From: Chara braunii
Lineage: Eukaryota; Streptophyta; Charophyceae; Charales; Characeae
Assembly: GCA_003427395.1 (NCBI GenBank)
Contig: BFEA01000016.1
Coordinates: forward strand, 5,534,982-5,555,289
Direction: 5' to 3'
Length of the DNA stretch: 20,308 nt
Part shown: positions 10,853 through 17,271 of the stretch, piece by piece
Position numbering within the stretch: position 1 is the first letter of the stretch
Layout of the letters: each line of letters starts with the position of its first letter
The notes under the pieces: model-generated
The model's database searches: none
Seen by the model: the letters and a program-made list of their open reading frames with translations, nothing else
Told to the model about the DNA's origin: nothing
Made by a program: the position numbers and the translations under genes

Positions 10853-11422
10853 CAGCAAGGTCGCCGAGCTTCGGATCGGCCGTACTCAAGGGTAGGATCA
10901 GCCAGATTCACGAGCAGGGAGGAGAGAACAGGCCGAATACGCTCCTCACAAGCATACAGGCTGAACGGGAGTAAAAGCCGACTGGCAAAGGAATGACAGG
11001 GGACAAAGGAGCATATCCATAACCAGACACAGAGGCGGCAAAGGGAGGCCGGGAACAGACAACGGGGAAGAAAACAAACATTGGAGGGAGAAAACAAGGG
11101 CGTTCTCACGGAAGGATACAGGGAAGAGAGAATACTCGTCTGTACCCACATTGGACAGGCTGACCACAAAAAGATTCATAAGTCCCAGGCTCCGCGCAAA
11201 GGTCTCCAGCGAAGGAAGAACAGGGGCGAAAAGAGAGGCTTTAAATTTAAGCTACAAACCATACGGGAGACCAACGCAAGCTGCAGCAAAGAGAGGGAAA
11301 GAGATAAGCGGTGGTGACCTAAAGATACAGTAAAAGAGAGGCTCACACACCCCGTATATCTTTCAAGGAAAAGGAACAAGAAGCGGAGGAACCCAAGGGA
11401 TATCAGTGTAGTTGTCGAACAA

Positions 11423-11442
11423 GGGTTTAGGGTTTAGGGTTT
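11423..11442 (+). repeat. Telomere-like (GGGTTTA)n in the NLR-1 3' UTR
   Basis: GGGTTTAGGGTTTAGGGTTT is almost three perfect plant-type telomere units inside the LINE 3' UTR, about 380 bases before the poly(A). It is homologous in position to 9,953-9,965 in NLR-2. Confidence 0.8.
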
Positions 11443-11622
11443 CTAGCGACATATAGAGAAAGAGAGAACGGGACAATAAGGGTCAAGGGAGAAGGTGTCT
11501 CACGAGCAGGCTGAATAAATGGCAGTCTACTTGATAGCAGGACAAGGGAAGGCCTCTTTCTAGAAGGAATAGGCATATTCGATGGATCTGGGCCCCAGGT
11601 CTGAGAGGAAAGAGCGTAACAG

Positions 11623-11817
11623 GGCAAGCTGACAGTCAATCCTCCACTAAGGTGGAGCAATCAATGCTGATCAGGGGTCCTTCGGCCAGACGGAAGGAAG
11701 CGTGAGTGGTTCTTTCCTGATGTATTGATGTTTTTTTTAGACTTGCTGGTGGAATAGGAACCGGACTGACGCTCCCCAGAATAGAAGGAGCCAGGACCAT
11801 AAGGCCCTGCCTTGTTC
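11623..11817 (+). ncRNA. Conserved structured LINE 3' module (NLR-1 copy)
   Basis: This is the best-preserved copy of the module shared by the LINEs here. Hairpins in order are H1 CTCCACT-AA-GGTGGAG (11,642-11,657); H2 TCCTTC...GAAGGA around TCCTTCGGCCAGACGGAAGG; H3, here with CTGGT opposite ACCGG (CCGGT/ACCGG in other copies); and H4 AGGACC-ATAA-GGCCCT just upstream of the poly(A). Similar modules at 10,152, 10,572, 14,031, 15,151 and 17,091 keep the hairpins while the sequence differs. Other LINEs use 3' stem-loops to bind their RT; that role is inferred here. It is a cis RNA element, not an independent gene. Confidence 0.65.
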
Positions 11818-11842
11818 AAAAAAAAAAAAAAAAAAAAAAAAA

Positions 11843-11859
11843 AGTGCAAGTAAAATCTC
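11843..11859 (+). repeat. Right target-site duplication of NLR-1
   Basis: This is an exact copy of the 17 bases at 51-67, directly after the NLR-1 poly(A). Confidence 0.85.
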
Positions 11860-12064
11860 GACAAGCAATGTGCAGTCCGATACATACAAAATGGTGCTTT
11901 ATAGCGCGGGGAAGACTTAGGTACAAATCCGGACCTGACCGAGACTGACCTCTTTCACGTAGTACAAGATAGTGAAGCAGAATGCTAGAATAATAATGAC
12001 TAGCCCAATCAATGTTTCAGCGCAGACCAAACATACATCATGCCCATCACAAAGTGTCAATTAG
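11860..12064. other. Unassigned DNA between NLR-1 and NLR-3
   Basis: This is the right half of the NLR-1 target. No coding signal was recognised. A GGTACAAATCC at about 11,921 resembles a pol III B box but has no properly spaced A box, so I do not call a tRNA or SINE. Part of this stretch could be decayed upstream NLR-3 sequence. Confidence 0.5.
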
Positions 12065-12879
12065 TTTGAACTGTTCTGGGTGATGAATTAACTGGGCGCC
12101 GAAGACCAGGAGGAGAAGATGACGTGCAAACTCGCAACAGAATGACGCACATCCCCCAACACCTTATTGGACAGCCCTCATCCGAATTTGGAGAGAAATT
12201 ATGCCAAAAAAGGTCAAGAAGCCCAAATCCACAGAAGAAGTTCTGCGTCAGCCCCTGTTTGGGAACCAGTGTGTGGGGGATGCAGGGGATCTGCCACTGT
12301 CGCTAGCAAGCAGCCAGCGATGACTCTCATGGATCAAACATGGGATATGGAGAGTATGTCACATCTGGGATGAAGAAACGAAAGACTGGATTGATGAGGA
12401 ACAGCTGAGATATCGCTTAAAGGGGTGTTGCCGCCGTGACGAGAATCTGACAACCGTAATTAACAGTATCCCTGACAGTTGGAAGAGCTTCTAAAAGAGG
12501 ATTTCTCGGGGAAACCAGGAGAATGGAGCTGACCCAGGAGACCGTACCCAAAGAGCATACCAATTCCACCGCAGATCTCCTGGCTCAGACCTTCAGGAGT
12601 CTTCACCTCCTTCCCGATAGACCGTACAAACCACAAATCCCTATCCATTCACAGCAGTGATCCACAAGAAATAACCCTGACTTCTTACACGCTCCGGAAA
12701 GTAGAGTACTAGGCATCTGGCCGAAAACTATATTCCAAATGGACACAGCAATCCAAGATCTAGAATTCGATCCAGAGGAGTGGGCGTGGCTCTCAGGCAA
12801 TAACAGAATCTGTAAGACCCCTATTCGTATAACGCAGTACACAGTCAAAATGGGATATAGGATGCTACTAAAGACAAAG

Positions 12880-12999
12880 CTGCGTAGCATCGTGTTCGCG
12901 TTCGGAGGTGAACCCGAACATGTTTGCCCGAACGCGAACTAGCGCCCAAAACCCTCCGAATGCGAACATAAAAAAATATTAAAAACAAGTGCCACGCAG
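12880..12999. mobile_element. 120-bp MITE with 8-bp TSD, inserted in NLR-3
   Basis: The element is flanked by AGACAAAG on both sides (12,872-12,879 and 13,000-13,007). Its ends are inverted: it begins CTGCGTAGCA and the reverse complement of its end begins CTGCGTGGCA (9 of 10 matching). Inside is a perfect 12-bp inverted repeat, GTTCGCGTTCGG (12,894-12,905) and CCGAACGCGAAC (12,928-12,939), and a related CCGAATGCGAAC further on. It has no coding capacity. Removing element plus one TSD copy restores the LINE reading frame exactly. An 8-bp TSD is typical of hAT-type transposition and a few other superfamilies; the TSD does not match the usual hAT pattern fully, so the superfamily is left open. 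Confidence 0.8.
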
Positions 13000-13129
13000 A
13001 GACAAAGGACCTGGAGCCGGTAATCAAAGAAAGATGGATCAAAGTGCTAGAACAACGAATGGAGCCAATCTCCAAACTTCCTTGGCGAAAGTACAAATCA
13101 ATACGTCCACCCGTCGTCCAGTCAAAATC

Positions 13130-13146
13130 AGAAGTCTCCAATGGCT
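13130..13146 (+). repeat. Left target-site duplication of NLR-4
   Basis: AGAAGTCTCCAATGGCT recurs exactly at 14,429-14,445, right after the NLR-4 poly(A). The site encodes RSLQWL of NLR-3. The family is conserved here at the protein level, but synonymous positions differ between other copies, so identity over 17 bases favours a TSD. Confidence 0.7.
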
Positions 13147-13159
13147 AATAGCACATGCA

Positions 13160-13834
13160 CCTAGAGGCGACGAATGGAACCATACTGAACCTAGAGGCAA
13201 CGACCCCCATCTCCATCACATGGACCAAATACCTTCTCATCAGACCAATTAGAATCCGAAGTATGCAATGGCTAATAGCACATGCAGCCCTTCCAGTCAA
13301 CCAATGGCTACATGTGAGAAGGAACCATTCCGATCCCGATAGCTCCGAATGCTGCTCAATGTGCAACAACGGCTTACCCGAAGACATCCCCCACTGCCTC
13401 CTCTTCTGCCCAGAAGCAACCTGGATATGGAAGAACGTCCATTAGCTATGGTCGATCCTGTTCGCCTCGCCACCCCTTAATGTCCCTCCTATCTCTATAC
13501 TACTCCTAACTAACATCCCCAGCAACATCACAGGCAGCAGGGAAGTATGGTTCACGCTGCTCAGGAAGCTGGCTTTGTGGGTGATATGGAAACGCAGGTG
13601 CACTCAGACAATCGAGGCAACAGAGGTGGCAAGGGAAGAAATGTGGTCACTACTGCTGAGCATGGCAGAGACGGAAATCAGGAGCAGATGGCAGAGAATA
13701 GTGAACTCAACGAGGCGCAGACCAGAAGGACAAGCAACCAAGAAACGTACGTTCATAAGGAACTGGTTGCTAAAGGGCAAGGTGGCAATGATAAGTGACA
13801 ACAGACTGAGATGGAAGAAATGGCATCAGACATA
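13160..13834 (+). pseudogene. NLR-4 ORF2 C-terminal fragment with zinc knuckle
   Basis: One frame reads LEATTPISITWTKYLLIRPI, RIRSMQWLIAHAALPVNQWL and a CX2CX9HX4C knuckle (CSMCNNGLPEDIPHCLLFC, ~13,354-13,410), then EATWIWKNVH. A TAG at 13,443-13,445 follows, and the same frame continues through LALWVIWKRRC and AETEIRSRWQRIVN to a TAA near 13,833. The pattern PxxIRSxQWLxxxAxPVNxWL before the knuckle matches NLR-1 to NLR-3 and resembles the zf-RVT region of plant-type LINEs. One stop makes it a pseudogene, and it lacks the RT entirely. Confidence 0.8.
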
Positions 13835-14030
13835 ATCATGAAGACTACGAGGGCACCTGCCGGGAGACCTGGCTGAAGGCGCTGTATGGTGATCAACAAA
13901 AGGAGGACCGGAAACACAGGGAAGGACAAGGACAAACAACAGAACACAGAGCGGACCCCCCCCACTGTTCTCGTAATATAGGGACTCATTCGACAGGCCC
14001 TAAGTCGAAGCCTGAGAGGAACAGATGGTC

Positions 14031-14172
14031 AGGGAAAGCTGACAGTCAATCCTCCTTAGAAGGAGTAATCAATGCTGGTCAGGGGTCCTTCGGCCAGACG
14101 GAAGGAGCATTGAGTGATTAATATGTTGTAACCCTTTTTCGACTTGCCGGGGGAATAGGAACCGGACTGACG
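14031..14172 (+). ncRNA. LINE 3' module of NLR-4, left part (split by the SINE)
   Basis: The module continues at 14,372-14,415 after the SINE. H1 here is CTCCTT-AG-AAGGAG (14,052-14,065), a different but perfectly paired stem compared with CTCCACC-AA-GGTGGAG in NLR-2. H2 is TCCTTCGGCCAGACGGAAGG, as in NLR-1. H3 is CCGGG...ACCGG. The compensatory change in H1 is the strongest evidence for structure. Confidence 0.65.
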
Positions 14173-14356
14173 CACCCAAGAGCCTAGCTCGGTGGGTACA
14201 CCCATGAATTGTTGAAAATACAGACCCATGTTCGAATCCAGATGATGGAAGTTGATGAGTAAAAGTTGTAAAAACGAACTATTTCTGAATTACCTGGGAC
14301 CGGTCAGCTTAATGATGATATCTCAAGGCCGTCGCCCTTAAAAAAAAAAAAAAAAA
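14173..14356 (+). mobile_element. tRNA-derived SINE (~184 bp) inside the NLR-4 3' UTR
   Basis: The element is bracketed by AGGAACCGGACTGACG (14,157-14,172 and 14,356-14,371) and ends in 17 A residues (14,340-14,356, the last shared with the TSD). The head contains an A-box-like TAGCTCGGTGGG (14,185-14,196) and a B-box-like TGTTCGAATCC (14,229-14,239), with a 44-bp start-to-start spacing as in tRNA genes. The tRNA arms no longer pair well, so it is tRNA-derived rather than a functional tRNA. There is no TTTT run inside, so pol III would read through the tail. The poly(A), and a TSD of the same length class as the LINE TSDs, suggest LINE machinery moved it. Confidence 0.8.
14185..14239 (+). promoter_or_regulatory. 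Internal pol III promoter (A and B boxes) of the SINE
   Basis: The A box (14,185-14,196) matches TRGCNNAGYNGG at all but one position. The B box (14,229-14,239) matches GGTTCGANTCC at all but the first base. These recruit TFIIIC in tRNA genes and SINEs. Activity of this copy is not known. Confidence 0.65.
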
Positions 14357-14445
14357 GGAACCGGACTGACGCTCCCCAGAATGGATATGGAGCCAGGACC
14401 ATAAGGACCTGTTTGAAAAAAAAAAAAAAGAAGTCTCCAATGGCT

Positions 14446-15100
14446 GATCACATACAATGCTCTCCCTGTAAACACATGGCTACATGTCCGAAGGAAAAAC
14501 AGCGACCCTAATAGTTCTGAACAATGCTTGGCATGCTCAGATGACGAACATGAGGACCTAGTACACTGTCTGATCACCTGCCTACTGACCTGTGGGCGAG
14601 AGCCTCAGTACTCTGGGACCACCTATTTCCATCTTCCCTTCCCGAACACCCAATCCAATTACTCCTATGGACTAACATCCCTACCCAATTTGACAAATCT
14701 GACGCATCTGGTTTGGGATAATCAGGAAGGTGACACTCTGGGTCGTATGGGAGGAGAGGCGTTGCAGGACCATACACAAATCCAGCAATCCGACTGAACA
14801 GGTATGGACGACGAGACTCTTCATGGAGACGGAGATCCGGTGACAATGGAAGAAGGTCAAGCTCCAAATTCAGCAGAACCCGGACAAGCAGCAAGAGTTG
14901 ATATCAAAGTTCAGGAGGGTTTGGTTGGTCCACGGAAAGATAGCGGATATTCACGCACTACAAATCAGGTGGACAGTCTGGCATAACTCGGCTACCCCTA
15001 GAGAACAAGAACTTCTCATCGGGATGGACAACAAGACTTCAGAGCCACATGAGACTTTCCAGGATCAATTCAGTTGCTGATCTCTGTGTTTCTTGCATTA
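14446..15100 (+). pseudogene. NLR-3 ORF2 C-terminal region, right half
   Basis: Translation resumes directly after the NLR-4 TSD with LITYNALPVNTWLHVRRKN, then a CX2CX9HX4C knuckle (CLACSDDEHEDLVHCLITC, ~14,524-14,580). After several frame changes it reads LQIQQNPDKQQELISKFRRV and LVHGKIADIHALQIRW, corresponding to the very C-terminus of ORF2 in NLR-1. The fit to the left half at RSLQW|LITY is what shows NLR-4 to be an insertion. Confidence 0.7.
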
Positions 15101-15150
15101 TCGTTTAGCTGACAGGCTCCCAAAGATGAACTGAGAGGGAACTTGGGGAA

Positions 15151-15234
15151 AGGCAAGCTGACAGTCAATCCCCCATCATTGTGGACTGACGCTCCCCAGA
15201 TTGATATGGAGCCAGGACCATAAAGACCTGTTTT
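15151..15234 (+). ncRNA. Shortened LINE 3' module of NLR-3
   Basis: GGCAAGCTGACAGTCAATCC is followed by a damaged H1 and then directly by GGACTGACGCTCCCCAGA and the H4 region (AGGACCATAAAGACCT). H2 and most of H3 are deleted. T-rich, A-rich low-complexity sequence takes the place of a clean poly(A) (15,235-15,320). Confidence 0.55.
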
Positions 15235-15719
15235 AATTTTTTCAATTTTTTTTTTTAAAGATTTTTTTTTTTAAAAAGCATGATTTCCGAGGGAAGATTT
15301 TTTTTAAATGTAAATTTGTAAAAGAAGAAAAAAGGAAAGTGGCAGGCAGAAGGCAAAACTTGGGCTACCAACCTCAGACATTGCACGAGTTGCCATTGCC
15401 TTGACTGCCATCTGCAAGCAAAAAACATGTCCAAGACAGCTATCAGAAGGAAACAGATTGAACATCCCATGCACCCCACTCTGGTTCAACATCATCAGGT
15501 AAGCAGCTCACCATCAGGAAAGCAGCTCCCTGGATGGTAGAGAGAAGAAGGTGCACAGAGATAATCGATCAGATGTGGAAAAGGCAGCAGCTTGGGAAAC
15601 CGTAGTATGAAGTCCTTTATAACCTATAGAGATGATGTTCATAAACATGGACATAAATCAAGATTGTGCCTCCACGATATGAGCATAGACATTCCATCTG
15701 CACACACATGGGCATTGAC
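15235..15719. other. Low-complexity T/A stretch, then unassigned DNA
   Basis: T-runs and A-runs (15,235-15,340) are followed by unremarkable sequence. At about 15,488-15,528 an approximately 20-bp unit, CATCAGGWAAGCAGCTC, is repeated in tandem. Small open frames exist on both strands, but none has recognisable protein character. Confidence 0.5.
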
Positions 15720-15926
15720 GGAGTATTCACGTACATGGTATACACATAGACATGGTGTCTATATAGACGTTGAATAACACAGGAATATGGAGTATTCACG
15801 TACCTGGTATACACATAGACATGGTGTCTATATAGACATTGAATAGCACAGGAATACGGAGTATTCACGTACATGGTATACACATAGACATGGTGTCTAT
15901 ATAGACATTGTATACACACAGGAATA
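15720..15926. repeat. Minisatellite, three 69-bp units
   Basis: Units start at 15,720, 15,789 and 15,858, exactly 69 bases apart, with few differences until the third decays after about 15,910. Each contains TGTCTATATAGACA, a perfect 14-bp palindrome in units 2 and 3 with one mismatch in unit 1, and the overlapping hairpin AGACA-TGG-TGTCT. Because 69 is 23 codons, a minus-strand frame (15,617-15,967) stays open through all units and would encode three tyrosine-rich repeats (YRHHVYVYT). That frame has no other support. Degenerate related sequence may precede the array from about 15,640. Confidence 0.9.
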
Positions 15927-17076
15927 CATAGCAGCCATTGTAAATGCAAGCATAGAAACTGCAACAATAGTGCATACAGCCTCTACGCAGTCCATCCCCA
16001 CTCTTCCCACCACTTTCACATTGTCCGTATTTGTGCTGTTAGCAAAGCTGTGGCAGGTGACAACTTTCCGAGTGGCCCCAACCTCTTTGACCAATTAGAA
16101 AAGACTTTCTGTAACCCCTTTACACCTCTGACAAAGTACACTGTCCGCTTGCCCAAGTTCGTGAGGGGTTGCACCTTCAAACGACCCCATCAGTAGGTTA
16201 CATCCACCTGTCGAAATCCAGCCCTTGATAACTAAAACAATAAAAAATTACAAATGTCACGCCTGGATTTGAATTCTGAACCCAGGACCTCCGGGTACAG
16301 ATCCAAATTTTTGGCTGCTATTTTTGGCGATGGATGCACTTTTTCACCCTCAGGGCCTCAGGCCTTACCCCTGCGAAATCCCTGTTCCCACAGGATTCAC
16401 TGCATTGAGGCACTTTGGACAGGTCTGGCACCACATTTTTAGGTTTTGCTGTGGCGCTATGGGCACCACCTGAACAGTTTTGGGGCTTCCCAGAGCAGCC
16501 CCTCAATTGGCTCCAAGGTAATTAAGACCAGAAGTGTTCATGAAGCACAGTTCACTCGTTCCTGTTCTTGACGATAGGCTTCACGTCCCTGCTAGTAAAC
16601 TACCAACTGGCAGCCACTCCAAGTTCAGTCTCTCCCTTCCTTTCCCGCTCTTTCTCCCAACTGCTGCATGCAGATAGCCTATGTGGCATGTGCCCTTTTC
16701 TCCAGACACACAAAATCTCTCTGCAGAACACGAATATAGAGTGCAGTGTGATCAGTGCACCCTTAAGGAGTTTGACTGGTACACACCCCTGAGAAGGTAT
16801 GAGAACCTAGACAGAGCACAGCCTTTATACGTCAGATATAGTACGTTTGTCCGACATTCACACACTGCACAGGGGCACAGTGCCCCTAGAGCGCATGCCC
16901 ACATGCACACGTACAAGCCTTATTGCGAAGTACAGCCTAGACCCAGCCTCTAGAAACGCCAAGGGATACTCCTTTCCCAACTGACATGTACAGAGTTCAC
17001 ATCAGCAGATCCATCGTTTGAAAAGAATGGAACGATGGAACAGCAAATATGTGATAGAAACTTTTTAGAAAAGCAG
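15927..17076. other. Unassigned DNA
   Basis: No gene or known repeat was recognised. A 17-bp near-perfect palindrome, AGGGGCACAGTGCCCCT, lies at 16,871-16,887. On the minus strand near 16,258-16,295 a CCTGG...CCAGG stem encloses two tandem B-box-like motifs, which could be a decayed tRNA-derived SINE, but no A box is convincing. Open frames here are below about 90 codons and look random. Confidence 0.5.
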
Positions 17077-17090
17077 AAAACGTCAGCAAT

Positions 17091-17257
17091 CAATGCTGTT
17101 CAGGGATCCTTCGGCCTGACGGAAGGAAGCGTGTGTGAGTGTTCTTGATGTAATGTTTATTTTGACTTGCCGGTGGAATAGGAACCGGACTGACGCTCCC
17201 CAGAATAGAAGGAGCCAGGACCATAAGGCCCTGTTTTGTTATTAAAAAAAAAAAAAA
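17091..17257 (+). mobile_element. NLR-5: LINE 3'-end-only insertion with TSD
   Basis: This is a 167-bp copy of the LINE 3' module with a poly(A), flanked by AAAACGTCAGCAAT (17,077-17,090 and 17,258-17,271). It starts just after hairpin H1 and keeps H2 (TCCTTCGGCCTGACGGAAGG), H3 (CCGGTGGAATAGGAACCGG) and H4 (AGGACC-ATAA-GGCCCT). At the 5' junction AGCAAT is shared between the target and the LINE consensus (GGAGCAATCAATGC), indicating microhomology joining. It is an extreme 5' truncation of the lineage that built the left side, inserted 2 kb outside the cluster. Confidence 0.88.
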
Positions 17258-17271
17258 AAAACGTCAGCAAT

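Larger units (their letters stand above)
68..11842 (+). mobile_element. NLR-1: 5'-truncated L1-like LINE, split by NLR-2
   Basis: NLR-1 consists of 68-4,300 plus 10,853-11,842; the middle is the younger insertion NLR-2. It lacks ORF1 and most of the endonuclease: translation starts at the end of the endonuclease domain and continues through linker, RT and zinc knuckle to a stop at 3,884. The 3' UTR is about 1.4 kb once NLR-2 is removed and ends in the conserved 3' module and a poly(A). 5' truncation together with a 17-bp TSD is usual for LINEs. The coding region has one frameshift and three stops, so the copy is dead, but the RT catalytic box FVDD is preserved. The boundaries are seen directly; the L1-like assignment rests on domain order and motifs read by eye. 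Confidence 0.85.
10853..11842 (+). other. NLR-1 3' UTR, right part, with poly(A)
   Basis: The interrupted NLR-1 3' UTR continues as purine-rich non-coding sequence (GAGA, GGAA, AAAG) to the telomere-like motif, the conserved 3' module (11,623-11,817) and a poly(A) from 11,818. ORFs on both strands here are short and of low complexity, and I regard none as genes. Confidence 0.75.
12065..13146 (+). pseudogene. NLR-3 ORF2 C-terminal region, left half
   Basis: Recognisable segments in changing frames are LIRIWREIMPKKVKKPK, EEVLRQPLFGNQ (the most conserved block, also in NLR-1 and NLR-2), HIWDEETKDWIDEEQLRYR, NSIPDSWKSF, IQDLEFDPEEWAWL and YTVKMGYRMLLKTK. The MITE splits codons after LLKTK at 12,879. 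With it removed the frame continues smoothly as DLEPVIKERWIKVLEQRMEP. A small duplication near 13,105-13,120 shifts the frame before RPVKIRSLQW. The function was nucleic-acid binding downstream of the RT; the copy is dead. Confidence 0.75.
13147..14428 (+). mobile_element. NLR-4: short 5'-truncated LINE nested in NLR-3
   Basis: It carries only the last ~225 codons of ORF2, a 3' UTR of ~590 bases (including a SINE insertion) and a poly(A) at about 14,416-14,429. Its 5' junction is complex: 13,139-13,159 repeats 21 bases found inside the element at 13,266-13,286, and ACCTAGAGGC(G/A)ACG occurs at both 13,159 and 13,189. This suggests template switching or microhomology joining when the truncated 5' end was attached. 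Confidence 0.7.
12065..15240 (+). mobile_element. NLR-3: older 5'-truncated LINE, interrupted by a MITE and NLR-4
   Basis: LINE homology begins near 12,065-12,075 (LFWVMN, then NWAPKTRRR, matching GLFWLFNNNW of NLR-2) and continues to 13,146. It resumes at 14,446 after NLR-4 and ends with a short 3' module (15,151-15,234). It contains only the C-terminal third of ORF2. Removing the MITE and NLR-4, each with one copy of its TSD, rejoins the two LINE halves. The copy has many stops and frameshifts and no clean poly(A), so it is the oldest LINE here. I found no TSD for it. Confidence 0.75.

Noticed and set aside
10602-11169. Minus-strand open frames rich in phenylalanine across the poly(A).
   Set aside because: They are translations of the poly(A) tail of NLR-2 read as poly(T), not genes.
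11423-11442. A true telomere or chromosome end.
   Set aside because: There are fewer than three units, embedded at the same site in two LINE 3' UTRs and flanked on both sides by LINE sequence.
14173-14270. A functional tRNA gene.
   Set aside because: A and B boxes are present, but the acceptor and T stems do not pair, and the unit has a poly(A) and TSD. It is a SINE head.
15720-15926. A CRISPR-like array.
   Set aside because: The units are contiguous 69-bp tandem repeats without unique spacers, and the setting is eukaryotic.
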